DNA of 64,000 bases from Henckelia pumila (lineage: Eukaryota; Streptophyta; Magnoliopsida; Lamiales; Gesneriaceae), in assembly GCF_033568475.1 (NCBI RefSeq), contig NW_027331840.1, forward strand, positions 434,001 through 498,000. The letters run 5' to 3'. Position 1 is the first letter of the stretch. The number at the start of each line of letters is the position of its first letter. The notes under the pieces were generated by a model. It was not told the origin of the DNA. It searched no databases and worked only from the letters and a program-made list of their open reading frames with translations. This document shows positions 45,201 through 58,300 of this stretch, piece after piece. A program made the translations under genes and the position numbers.

Positions 45201-47157
45201 CTCGTAGCATGTGATTCTGTCCCTTTTTGAATTTTATTTTACATCAACAACAACAACAATAATAATAATAATAAACAAAGACGTGTCAATTGTCAATGGT
45301 TTATGTTTATTAAAATTTACTCGAAAAAATTATTATTACATATATCTCTATCAAGTTCACTGTTGGATTTAATCCATTGGAAAAGAGCTCTTATAAATAA
45401 TAAATAAAATTATCAAAAGCTTTTGCTCTTTCAACATGATATTTAAGGTATTTTCTATCTGATCTTGGTCAATCATTTTCTTAAAAAAAACAGATTTTTA
45501 AAATTTTTCGATAGTTAAACTTCAAGTATTACATAATTTTAATTTCTATTAGAAAATAAAATAATAATGGGTTTTGAATATATTAGCATTAATCAAGAAC
45601 TACATTTTTCAAATTAAAATGAAAATGTATAGATTTATTCTAGATTGCTCTTAATTCTTATGCACGCTGTCCGACAGTACGTGCAATTTCAAAAATGGGA
45701 TTTTTTATGAGCTACTCTTTCTAACATAAAGTATAAATTATATTTAAAATTTTAGAAATTGCATTTAAAAGAAATTGTATTTTTCAAAAAACAAATTATA
45801 TTTTTTTGTGTTATTTGTAATAGACAATATGATATCTGATGCGATCCCAAAATTTATTTTCACTGCTTGTGAATTTTTCCATCTGTGTTTTCCTGAAAAT
45901 CATGAAAATCCGGTTAGGGGCGCCAGGATTTCTCTCGACGTGACCCCTCCAATGCCTAAGTCAGGCAGAGAAAACATGGAAGAAAGAAAAAAATAATGGG
46001 AGACATCATGGAGAAAAAAGTGCAGAAACTCCCTTCCCTCGTTGTGTGTGTAATCAGGAAGAAACCATATAGATAAAAACTTTCCTATGATTTAGATCGT
46101 TGAAGACGTGTATCCCCTGATGTCAGTCCATAACTAAGAGGGCAATGCCCATGATATGATGAGATGTGACCCATGATCTGATAATATTGACAAGCTCAAG
46201 CCCGAGTGTAGATAGTGAATATTTGCGAGGCTCATATCCAATAATAATTACAAGAAACCAACTATCACCAATAACCTGCGTGTTATTATCACAAATCCCG
46301 ATCTAAGTTCATGCGAAAAAATAAATATATCTCGAGATCTCATCATATGATATCTTGGGATATGTCACATTACATCAATATCCATACTATAGGCCTTACC
46401 ATCGGATCAGACACGTCACAATTATTAGGTATCATTTGGTACATAATATTATTAATCTATATATAATTTATCACATCCAATCTTGTATTCTTCTCGTCAT
46501 ATTATTTATCCATATATTAATTATTAATTTTACATCAATCAAATCATTGAATTTAAATTACTATATTATTTTTTATGAATAATATTATTTATATTTTATT
46601 TAATGTTAAAATAACAAAATGATCATTTAACATTTTTACATAAAATCTATTCAATCAAATCAAATAAACTATAATGTATCAATCAAATCCAATACTCTAC
46701 TACTGTCATTTTTTATTTATTTTTTATTACATTATATTATTTATTTATATATTATTTATCATATCCCTAACCAAATGATAGCTAATAAGTCATCAATTTT
46801 GCCGTCAAGTTTGGAACCATAATTAAAAAAATAGCTTTGATTATGCTTCCCGATTAATGTACCGGTCTATAAAAAAAAAACATTGTGATGTAATACACAT
46901 ATAAATCAAATCAATATTGAGAAGTAATTTGAACCACCTAAAAATATTTAACGGGGCAAAAAAATTTAATGTAAGATACAAAATATATGGTGGTATAAAT
47001 ATGATCTCCATTAAGAATCGCATCATTTAATGTAGAATCACGATCAATAAAAATAAAAATAAAGAAAAAAATATATTGATTTTACATCGACAAAAGCAAG
47101 CAGCAAAAACAAAATCGAGATTTCCTTGAAAGAAATAAAATTATAGATCTTGTAAAA
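45201..47157. other. Intergenic region with one MITE
   Basis: A (CAA)n/(AAT)n microsatellite occurs at 45248-45275, and the MITE is described separately. The patch 45840-46330 is less AT-rich but has no recognisable product. Confidence 0.5.
46425..46785. mobile_element. Complete ~361-bp MITE, TATCATTTGGT ends
   Basis: TTAGGTATCATTTGGT at the left and the reverse complement of TTAGCTATCATTTGGT at the right differ at one position. The interior is AT-rich and matches 33706-34030. Flanking GTCACAA and GTCATCAA are similar but not an exact target duplication. Confidence 0.8.
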
Positions 47158-50100
47158 TCAATCTTCGTCCTCGGAATCATCAAACTTAATCTTCGTAGCT
47201 TTGGGAGCATTAGAAGCAATTTCCTTGAAATGGGCACCGTATAACTTGGATTCCTGCACGAAGAAGTTAACAGTCAAATAGTGCCAATTAGAGTTCGGGG
47301 GCACAATCTCGAGGGTGCGAGAGAGCACGATGAATTTCGAGCTCGAGTTGAATTTTTCTAAAGATCATCATCCAACTAAAGAACTTAGAATGGCGTTTCT
47401 GATGAATCTTATATAAAAGATCATGTACGTATAATGACATAATTAATAAATATACTAAAAATGTGATTTCAATTTTATACAAGATAAGCTCCAAACCAAA
47501 TGAAGTTGGAAATGTTCTGAAATGCCTATTTTGGCCCCTACTAGGAAACGATATGCTCACCTTTTTCTTCACGTGAGTCCCGAATTTGAGCAAGGCTTCG
47601 GGTACGACCTGCTTAGCTTCCCTAAGAACGTTAACCAACTCCCCAGCAAGTCCCTGAAAGGAGTTGAATAATATTCGCGTCATACGCTAAAATATAGAAA
47701 ATTCGTGTTCTAAACAAGAAGATTGGGATATTTTCGCTACACAGATGGAAACATACCTTGTTCTCCTTTGTGAAGAAAGTGTGAGCCACTCCCTTCTTAC
47801 CAGCTCGTCCGGTCCTACCAATTCTGTGAACATAATCCTCTGTTGTGAGTGGAAAACTGTAGTTTATTACAACTTCAACGTCGGGAATATCCAAACCTCG
47901 AGCAGCAACATCAGTTGCTATCTGTAGAAAAGAAAAACAAACCAGGTTCCGAAAATTAATGGTCACTGTTTGGCAGCTCGTCTTGGTGTGTGAATATGTG
48001 TATCAGTACATGAAGTCCAGTTTCAAAAGGAGGCCGAACCACTAGATTTTTATTCACTCGGAAGTGAGGGGATGAACGAAGGTTTAGTACCATCATTACT
48101 CATTAGTAATTTTATTTAATCAAACTAAACAGTTATTACCTACCAATAGAGGGCACGATCCCTCCTTGAACAATGACAATGCCTGAGTCCTTGCATGTTG
48201 TGCCTTATCACCACTTATAGAAACAACTTTCCAACCCCTGGAAAGGAAAAATAAACAGAAATTGTAAATAATGCAAATTAATAAAATGTGAAATTAGGGA
48301 TAATCAATCTTCATTCCTGAATCTGCAGAACAAGAAACTTCGCGGCAAGAGTCGTGCCTCGTTTAGGAGGGAAAATTAATATGTAACTCAAAATCACCTT
48401 TTCTGAAGCATATTCTCGACCCTTGATGCTTCCTTCTTGTATAAAACAAAAACCAAAACTCTATTGCTGCAACAGGTTAAAACCCCAAATGAGAAGAATT
48501 TGGATAACAGCTGTTAATAACAAATAATCCATGCTCGCTTCTCTAGTAGGCATAAATAAACAAAAATAAATTTTATATCATTCATAATTTTAAAAAAGAA
48601 AGGTCAAAAGAAATACAGTTGAAATATAGAACCAACCGATAATATACGTAAATGTAATTGAAAGTTTAACACATCATTTCACCAACTAGCAGAGTCCTTG
48701 ACATTGCAAGTCCAGTTCCACAAATTTGTGATCAAGCAGATACATTACTTAGCACAACACTCAGGGGGATTTCTTCCACGTAATGAATGCAGCCAAAAAA
48801 TGAAAAAAATATACACGGAGGAGTGCTTAACTTTGCAAGCATATTCCACAACTTTGAAATCAAGCAGATACATCAGTAAGCACAACATTCTAAGGAGATC
48901 TTTCTTCACATAGCTAATGTAGCAAAGAAACTAATAATATGTACATGTATATATACACGTGCACAGACAAACACATATTTCAGTAAACTCACCTTCTAGA
49001 CTTGTGGTATTTTTCTAGCAAATTCTGCAAGCGTTCATCCCGTGCTCGATCCTCCAACACCTATAACATCAAGAAAAATAAAAAAACCAACTGTAAATAA
49101 GCATTCAAAAAATATGAAGGCACTCCTGATTCACGCTAGTCCTTCTATGGTATCATCTCTCAGCCATACCTCCACTATTTGCAGGACATCATGGTTGGCA
49201 GCTAAATCTTCTGAACCCACAACCACCTGAAATATGATTGCTTCAAAATTAAAAGACGAGAAATAAGGTAGGTGGTATTGTAACTCCGAAAGAAAATATA
49301 TACCTTAACCGGGGAGGGATCCATGAATTCTTGAGCTAATTGATGCACGGGTAGTGGCCACGTTGCACTGAACATTACCATTTGGCGAGCTGCATAGAAA
49401 GCCACATGAAATTACAAGAAAAACCAGGGAAACGGAAAATACAGACCAATAAAATCAAACTAGATATGGTATAAGAAAGTATAAATATAATCAAAACATA
49501 AGGTCAAGACATTTACTTAATTGGAGCCAAAACAAAAACGTTATCATAAGTGATTAAATTTAACATCATACCGGTACACGTTTGACTTAATATTGAGCGA
49601 ACCTCGGGTTCAAATCCCATGTCAAGCATTCGATCAGCTTCATCCAACACCTAAATCATAAACCATGGAAAAACACTTTTGGGTCACGTTTAAAAGTAAT
49701 ACAAGCATTTAAATACATGTGCATCTCACATTCCAATTATAGATGGGTAAAGCAAGCACAAACTAAAGTAAAAATATAAAAATAAATCATTCTATATGCA
49801 ACTTCTTGGATGCCGAAGGACTTGGCTTAAGTACTTTTTCTTTAAAAAATTGTAGAAGTAATTTTATATTTAGATAAAGTAGAGTAGTAAAAAAGAGCTC
49901 TTTCCTGATTTTTTTAAATGGAAGCCCTAAGAGGTACTGAGACATATTGAACTTTTGTCTTGTGGCTTTATAATTGCTTGTTTTGAACTAAAAGGGCCGA
50001 CCCTGCACAACCTTTTTTTAAGGAAAAAACTTACTATTCTAAGAAGAGCTGCTGCATTCAAACACTTTCAAATGAAAAGGAGACCACTCAATCTCAATCC

Positions 50101-52185
50101 AGGTTCTTGTCCAGATAATAGATTGGGCGCCTAGGCTGGCTGATTAGCACTTTTTCGGTGAGGCCCGCCTAGGCCGATTTTTAGAACACTGGTTATATGC
50201 AATTGGATAATTAATTCCAACATATAAAGTGATTGGGATGCCTTTCTGAATTGGAATTCTAGAAAATCTTACACCTAAATCATGCGACTCTTAATTATTA
50301 TCACTCATATCACCCCAAACTTGCTGTCTAAATGAACACTGTAAAGAAGAATATTGAAGTAAAAGAAATCAATAAGTAGCCTGACGGGAGAAATCAAAGC
50401 CCTGGCCAACTGACATTGCAACTTGCCTTTCTCAATATAAGCTAGAAAATCAATGACAGAAGAAAAATTGTCACATACCACATAAGAAACGTCCTTTAGA
50501 TGGCACAGTCCCATTTCAATCAAGTCCTTTAGGCGACCAGGTGTCCCGATCACAATGTCCTGAAGTACGTCAATATAAGAGAGGCCGAGTTAATGATGTG
50601 CATTAGTAAAATATATACAAGCACAAGCTGGTTAGAGTGAACACGTGACACAATAAAGCGAGGACTATAACCTCACTTGAAAATTACGAAAATGCATCCC
50701 ATTAAGACTTGAAAATTTATTATTGCTAGTTACAATTGAACATCAAATTTAGAGAGAGCATGTTTGAATCATCAGAAAAATAATACTTCCTACGCTCACA
50801 CGAAACGGAGTTCAAGATTGCAGCAAACTAACCACACCAGATTTTAGAGCAGATATTTGGGGTCCTTTCGAAGTTCCTCCATATATACAAACTGACTGCA
50901 CTCCACAAGGCCTCCCAGCATCACAAAGTACATCTGAAATCTAGCACAAAAAGGAACCATCGTTATTTTTTCTACATCATCACAACGATTTTCTGAGCAG
51001 CTCACATTCAGAATGTGTATCGGAAAAGTCACAGGCAGATGGCAACGAGGTATTGGGAAGCATCAGGTGGGAGGGGTGTGTGCACAGTAAACCCATCCCT
51101 CCCCTGCATAAACAAAATCCATCCAGAATCCACAAATAGTATTTTGTATAGGGAACACAATATTAGGTCAGCGTGGAAAAGGCTCAATTAGGGTGGGAAG
51201 TTCTAACCGGGATTGCCAATATGTGTTACTCATATTAATGCACATGTAGTAAAACCAACTAATGTGTGAAAAAAATACAAATCTTTGTTTAGTAACCAAA
51301 ATAATTGCGCTTTCACAGTGGTACTAATCACAAAACTTTTACAGTACTGTTATATATAGGAGAGAACTTACTTGTTGAGCCAGCTCCCTTGTAGGCGAAA
51401 GAACAAGGCAAAGTGGATTCTTTCTCACAGCAATTTTACTTTTTCGTTTGCTTAATACACTCATTATAGCAGGAATTCCAAATGCCAGAGTTTTACCTGA
51501 TCAAACCAACGACAGACTGTTACAACAAAAGCACAATGTAAACTCCGATGCCTTAATCAAATAAGATGAATGATATAATTTTACCAGACCCAGTGGCCGC
51601 TATTCCAATAAAATCACGACCATCAAGAAGAAAAGGCCACGAATGGGACTGAATTGGTGACGGTTTATTAAAATTCTTACAGCATTCCAGCACCTCACTT
51701 GGGAGCCTCGATTCGGAAAAAGAATTCAATGTTGCGTATTTAGAATCATCCACATTCTTCCCAGATACCACTACTCCACTGCCATGTCTAATCTCCTCAG
51801 AGGCATTCTCTGAACCTACGCCACTACACTTCTCCAGTTTCCTCGCCGTTTCAATTATGCCATTATTCGCACTCTCGTTCTCCCCTCCTTTGTCTTTTTT
51901 CTTTTTCTTCTTCGGTATTTCAGTTGATCCATCATTGAAGGTCTCTTCTTTTTCCTGTTTCTTCTTTTTTGTTGCAGAAATCTCAACAGACCCGTTAAGC
52001 ACCTCTGCCACTTCTTGTTTTTCTTTGTTTTTCTTCTTATTCACAACATTCGCGTATTCAGTACCGATTTCAGCGGCAGTTTCTTCAGGCTTTCTCTTTT
52101 GCTTGTTCTTTTGCTTTTTCTGCAGCTTGATTTCAACATTTTCCGTCGTATTGGAGGCTTCTGCATCAATTTTGTGGCCACCCAT
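47158..52185 (-). CDS. DEAD-box ATP-dependent RNA helicase, RH5/STRS1-like, 573 aa
   Basis: There are thirteen exons on the minus strand: 52185-51585, 51496-51372, 50940-50833, 50559-50479, 49650-49572, 49389-49304, 49226-49170, 49060-48993, 48466-48398, 48237-48144, 47921-47757, 47653-47561 and 47253-47158. All borders are GT..AG and the frame closes. The first 160 residues are a Lys/Glu-rich, probably nucleolar, tail with KKKKKK runs. The Q motif (KPSPIQS) comes next, then motif I ATGSGKT (K202), Ia PTRELAQQ, Ib TPGRL, II DEAD (308-311), III SAT (339-341), [13 protein letters not shown] and [10 protein letters not shown] (488-495). The C-terminus is acidic (DDSEDED). It unwinds RNA; relatives of Arabidopsis RH5/STRS1 and yeast Dbp3 act in ribosome biogenesis, and STRS1 represses stress responses. 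The start MGGHK aligns with the remembered RH5 start. An upstream extension has no ATG. Confidence 0.93.
50100..50200. repeat. Repeat remnant in helicase intron 4
   Basis: Inside the 828-bp intron 4, a GC-richer patch with GGGCGCCTAGGCTGGCTGATT-like sequence (split: GGCGCCTAGGC, GGCTGATT) is followed by GCCCGCCTAGGCCGATTTT. CCTAGGC blocks of this kind occur at the ends of plant hAT-like repeats. No complete element is present. Confidence 0.35.
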
Positions 52186-52284
52186 TACTAGTGAGGAAAG
52201 AAAAATTGGAACTTTGGAACCCAAAACCCTAGACGGAGGGGTGGAGCGATTCTCTGATGTCTGTAGGGTTCTGGGTGCCAAGCC

Positions 52285-52314
52285 TCAAGGGGTTGTTTGG
52301 CAATTCGCCTTCAT
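52285..52314 (-). other. Possible 9-residue uORF upstream of the helicase
   Basis: An ATG at 52314 opens a frame ending TGA at 52285-52287, about 100 nt before the chosen helicase start. It matters only if transcription begins upstream of it, which the sequence does not settle. Confidence 0.3.
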
Positions 52315-52329
52315 AAATATGTATTATGT

Positions 52330-54740
52330 TTGTGAGTTTTTTTTCCCTAAAATATAAATAAATAAAATTTGTTTTTTTGTGTTTTTTTAATTTAATATCG
52401 AGCATATATCATCTTTATATCCATATATATCTTAGAGCATATATAATAATGCAAACTAGAATTAGCAATGACCAATAGTAGTACGGTGAATTTACATATA
52501 ATATTTTATTTCATTTAATAAATTTGCATTTAAAAAACATAATACAATTACATTAAAAAACACACATAATTTTTTTAAAGAATACAACTGATTTAAAATG
52601 ACATGTGATTAAAAAAATACACATAATAAAAAATGGGGGAAATTATAATGGCTGTTGGTAATTTTTTGAAAAAACTTGGACATCTTTCGAAAAAAACTAT
52701 TTATTTATTATTTTAGATAGTATTTAAAAAGACCATAATTATCTGACCTTTGCTCTTAAACGACGAGATACATGAGCATCAATAATTCTTAAACACGATT
52801 TAAAAATTAAAATATTGGTGGGCTTCATAGACTCTCAGCACAAGGCCCACCAACATAATGACCGCATTTGAAAGTTTCTACGAGGGGTTTTCTCGTCTCT
52901 GATGATTTGGGCCGATGAAGTTGGGCTTCTTCGACTTAGATGATTTGGGCTTATGTTGGACCCACATTCATAAATAAACCAAATGTCATACTTTCGGCCG
53001 AAGTTTATCTTGTCAAAATAAATTTTATTTGTAGTTACACGATATATCCAACAAGGTGCTCTTGTAATATAAAATATTGGTGTATGACAATTTTTTTATA
53101 TGAAATCGTTTCATAGGTTTGTGAAATGAATATCTGATTCGACCTAATATATGAAAATATATTATTTTTTATGTCGAAAATTTTATTTTTTTACATCAAA
53201 TATATATCAAATTAACTCGTAGACTTACTCTTAAGGTATTATGATAAATATTAAGGCTCACTCGTGAACTATGTGAAGTTGTAAAAAAAAACTCGAGTTA
53301 TTGCCTTTTAACAATTTGGATTTAAATCCAAAATGTTTTATAGCTTGATTATAAAATACAATGATTGAGTTTTTTTTTTGGCACAGTTATCTCCTTTGTT
53401 TCTTTTTAAGCATCCATATGTTTTGTTTGACAAATTTCATTCAATCCATACTCGATTTGCTCCACCATATATTAATTGTTGAGAACCAATTAGAAGTAAT
53501 CATAGTCCCTACAATCATATCCGAAAAGTGTTGTTTTCGAACGACTTAAAATTTTGATTTTTCATCATTCGACTTTTGTGAAAAATCTATTTTAAGTGTC
53601 TTGTAAGAGGGAAAAAAAAGAGAGAGAAAGGATTTAGACAAATCCAAGAAAATCTGAATTCGGTTGGATTAAATAAGGGATAAAAGGGCACACTAATTAT
53701 TTATTTATTTTCCACATATGGGAAGATCCTCCCATGTGACAAACAAGCAAGAGAGTTTGAAAAATGACTTTGGTCAATTAAATTTTTTGATTTTTGACAT
53801 TCCTTCAAAAAAGATTTGCAAAATGACCTTCAAATACAAAGAAAATGCAAAAACAAAACAAAGGAAAAAATTGAGAAGATTATATTTCCAAATTATGTCA
53901 AACCGAAGTTATTTAGTTAAATAAATCCTAAAAGACAAGTGTATGGAGTATGTACACAATTTCGATCTAAGAAGCTTTGAAATCTTTATTACGTTCTGTC
54001 TAAAAATAAAGAGGGAAATCTTGATAATTTGGGGTGACAGTGACCTCATTAATTACCAAATTGCCGTAAAATATACCGAGTATGAATATTTAATTCAAAA
54101 GTCAAACTTTTTAATTTAGCAAATGTGTCATTTAAATAGTTACGTGTGGAAAGAGCTAGCTTGCACCCACCTTGAGCCATGAACCATATCAAAAAAACAA
54201 ATGTCACATAATACAATAATTAGCGATAATAACGCAAAGGCATTGCGTATATCACATAATATATAAATATTATTTGTTATACGTATATTATATAACATTT
54301 ATTTTTAAAATATTTGATTTTAATATGATTTTTTTTTTTATAATTTGACATTTTTACGCGGGATTTTTTTTTTTGTAATTTGAAGTTAGACATGTCTAAA
54401 AACGAACTAATGCGTTCTTGTTAAATATGTAGTATAGATATATTATTTCCCTCAACTTTTTTTCATATTCTTGGTCCGGGTAAGGATATGATTCCAAGAG
54501 AGGTAAAATGATGAATTTGAAATTTAGATGGATTACAAATTCATGAATTTTGACATCACATTTGCATAATTCAAAGAGGTGTGGATTTGAAAAAAAAAAT
54601 GTATTTGACATCAATAGCAATCTATATATTACATAAATTTGAAATAAATTATGTTCTTGTTTCGTATAAGAATGCAATCCATGATATTAATAATCAAGAT
54701 TTTATTAACAGAATCTTGGATTGTGTCTATGCATGCTTTC
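52330..54740. other. Intergenic region between the divergent helicase and OSCA genes
   Basis: This is about 2.4 kb of AT-rich DNA. No gene, MITE ends or RNA gene could be supported. It must contain the promoters of the two divergent genes. Confidence 0.5.
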
Positions 54741-55306
54741 ACTTAAATCACGGCGGCCCTAGAGCGATTTGCCATAATAACCACCGCCCACCGCCTCTCC
54801 TCGGCGGAGCACAGACACTTGGGAGACCGAGAAGTCAAGGGAAACAAGAAGAAAACACCCCACTTTTTCACTTTTCTACCCCACGAATCATGCGAATCAA
54901 CACACTAGAAAACAATCCTCAATCACGAGCGCAAAACAAAAACCAAAAACCCACCACCTTAATGCTCTATTCTTTCTTTCTGACATCAAGTTCGTCTTTT
55001 TCAGTCACCAATCCTTGAAGAAACCACAAAGTCCCGCCATGCTTAATGGTCCCAAGTTCACACACAACGCATATTAGCAGACACAAAAGATCTTTTTGAA
55101 TAAAATACTGAATTCACTCGGCCAGATACCAACTATTTTCTGAGCGTAAAAGCAAGAAATCGCATACCCACCCAAAAAATATATTCTTTGCTTTCAACTT
55201 TTTGACAACTTCCTTTCAAAACACACCTTTTTTATTCTTCTCGAATTTTCTCTTTCTGTTTCGCATTTTATGCTTCTTTCTGTGAATTCAGGCATAAGGA
55301 ACAAAA
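54741..55306 (+). promoter_or_regulatory. OSCA gene leader
   Basis: The sequence changes from AT-rich to C/A-rich near 54,750, as in plant 5' UTRs. An acceptor-like GAATTCAG|GCATAAGG at 55291/55292 lies 15 nt before the ATG, so a 5'-UTR intron is likely. I could not fix the donor or the transcription start. Confidence 0.4.
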
Positions 55307-58300
55307 ATGGCGACTCTTGAGGATATTGGGGTGTCGGCTCTTTTTAACATAATAGGTGCTATTGGATTCTTGCTGGCTTTTGCACTGCTCAGGATTCAGC
55401 CAATCAATGATAGAGTCTACTTTCCCAAATGGTACATTGCTGGGAAGAGGACGGCCCCAGGGAGCAGGGGCGGCGTGGGGGGAAAATTTGTGAATCTCAA
55501 TATCTGGACTTATTTCACATTTCTGAACTGGATGCCTCAGGCTCTGAAGATGAGTGAATCTGATATTATTAACCATGCCGGGCTTGATTCTGCTGTTTTC
55601 TTGAGGATCTATAGACTTGGGTATTTTCAAGATCCCAACTTTTTTATTTATTTATCACCATTTATCTTCTTTGATGATGTGTAGTGGTGCATATTTCTGT
55701 TGGAAGAAACAATGGAATCTTGAATTATCAGCTCACTTTTCTGTGTTTTCAAGTTTTTGTAATCTTTGCATGCTTGCCAAAGTTTCAACACCCCCACCCC
55801 CCCTCTTCTCTTCTCATATTCTCTTCCATGTGCTTTTTCTTTTCGTTTTGTTTGTGTTGTGGTCTGTAGTCATGTGACGCTGGATCAGATCATGTATATT
55901 GAACTACAAAGCAATATTTTTTCTCATCTTTAGTTCAGTGTTTCTGTATGCGCTGCTTGTTTTCATTAAAAAGTGGTTGTATTTAGTGTTATTCTGTCTC
56001 CAAGATTTTGTTTTTATGTTTTATTTGACCGAAGACCTGGCTGGGGCATGGTCATTTGAATTGGAAAGAAGGAAAAAATATGTAATTTTTGTATAAATTC
56101 AAAATTCGTTCCTCAAATATTTAGGATTGTCGTTGTGTCTCCTTCCCTCTCACTCAATTACTCAGGCCCACTCCTGATTTAAATTTTTTGTTTTGTTACT
56201 AATTTTTTTTTTTTTAGGTCTGTCAACTATTAAGTTTTGTTACTAATTTGATGGCGTTGGGTGCACTTCAAATCGAATAAGCTATTCTTTTTGTGCTGTG
56301 AATTCAATGGAATTTGTTTGAGGTTCTAGTTTGCTTTTATTAAACAGTGTGTATCACATTACTGGAACTCTAGGCCTCAATTTACCCTCAATAGTGTGAA
56401 CTGTTTTCCTGGACCCTTTCTCGTATTTATGTCTCAAGATTTTCCGAGCATCATGCTACATCAACATAACATGGTGGTCATCTCCACTAGATTCACACAA
56501 TTAGCAGAGTTTAGTTAAACGTGATGATTAATGCAAAGTCTTCTCAGATAATCATCGCGTTTTTCAACTACATTTTTTGAAAATGCATCGATTATTTTCC
56601 AGTACACTTGTTATGGTTTTCTTTGCATTTTACAGCTTGAAAATATTTGGACCTGTGGCCATTGTTGCACTCCTAGTTCTGCTTCCAGTGAATGCATCCG
56701 GTGGTACTTTATTTTTCCTGAAGCGTGACTTGGTTGTGAGCAACATCGACAAGCTTTCCATATCAAATATTCGTCCCAAGTCCTTCAAGTAAGTTTCACG
56801 TCTCTCTTCCCTGAAATACACGAGTCATGACTTATGATCTCACCATGGACACATTGTCATCGTTTACATTTATTTTGTGAACCAAAATATTTAAATTAAT
56901 TCTAAATATATAAAATGCTAATTTAACTAGGTTCATAGTAGATGTTTAAACTGAATTTTCGAAAGTGTGGACATGGATTTTTAAAGGAAAGCTGAAAGTC
57001 CACGTTTCCAGTTATGCAGAATCACACAGATAAGGTGATTGATCGTCAAATATAAAATATAGGAACACAACTCATTGTTGCATTCTCGATACTTTTTCTT
57101 GCTACTTATGCATGATTGCTGAGAAAGGATCTACCGTGATGAATTTCAGGTTCTTTATCCACATATCATTGGAGTACTTGTTCACATTTTGGATTTGTTT
57201 CATGCTTTATAAGGAATATGGTAAGGTTGTGTCAATGCGACTAAAATTTTTGGCTTCACAAGGCAGGCGTGCTGAACAATTCACCGTGAGTTCAACTGTT
57301 GATGTCATTTGCAATCAAAGAATCCTGCTCTTAGTGATATTAGCTTGTAAATATGATACAGCCCGTGTTTTAAGAATCAATCACATCTATTCTTATTCCT
57401 TGTTTCACTTCAAAACTCTGTCGTTTCGGTTATTCTCATTTGAACTATCCTCAGGTTCTTGTTAGGAACGTGCCGAATGTTTCTGGACGTTCGATCTCAG
57501 ATAATGTGGAGAGCTTCTTTCGAAGAACCCATCCAGATCATTATCTATGCCACCAGGTAATAAATGTGGAAAAAATTCTTATTCTGAAAAACTTCTGTTT
57601 CATCACATTCAGGTTTTGACCCGAAAATAGAACTTCTACAACTCCATTCAGTAATGCCTTTCATCCTTTATACTGACTTGCGAAAATTCTTCTATTGTCC
57701 AACCTTTATACGTTTAACTTGTACCATTTTCTTGTAGGGTGTATATGATGCTAATAAGTTTGCTAAACTTGTTCAAAAAAGAAACCGTCTCCAAAATTGG
57801 CTGGACTACAATGAACTTAAATTTGAGAGACATCCAGGGAAGAGACCAACTACGAAGGTGCACTACTTTGTTAATTAAAATCCCTCAAGAAAAATTCTGA
57901 GAAGTATGTTTGCTGTTAAACAGTCTTGTATTTATTGATAATCCTATTTGGCCTTTCAGAGAGGCTGCCTTGGACTGTGGGGTGAAAGGGTCGACTCAAT
58001 CGACTTCTACAAAGAGCAAATAAAGGATTTCGATAGAAAGGTGAGTTGTGCTTGTTCTTTCTCTTTGAGACAGGCCTCTATATTTATATTATTTTGATCT
58101 CTTTCTCTGTTTTTTTCCCATTTTGATCCTTTCATTTAGATGGCTGCGGAACGCCAAAAAATTCTCAAGGACTCTAAATCTGTCACACCAGCTGCCTTTG
58201 TATCGTTTAATTCCAGATGGGGGGCTGCCGTTTGTGCCCAGACACAACAGAGCAAAAATCCTACACTCTGGTTGACAAATTGGGCCCCTGAACCACGTGA

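Noticed and set aside
52185-52281. N-terminal extension of the helicase to 52281
   Set aside because: The extension begins with TTG, not ATG, and the remembered relatives start at the equivalent of the ATG at 52185.
51857-52357. 166-codon plus-strand frame rich in Phe/Ser
   Set aside because: It is the complement of the Lys-rich helicase N-terminus (AAG/AAA codons read as CTT/TTT).
54581-55018. 145-codon plus-strand frame before the OSCA gene
   Set aside because: Low-complexity leader sequence (CCCACC and AAAAC runs) and no recognisable protein; treated as 5' UTR.
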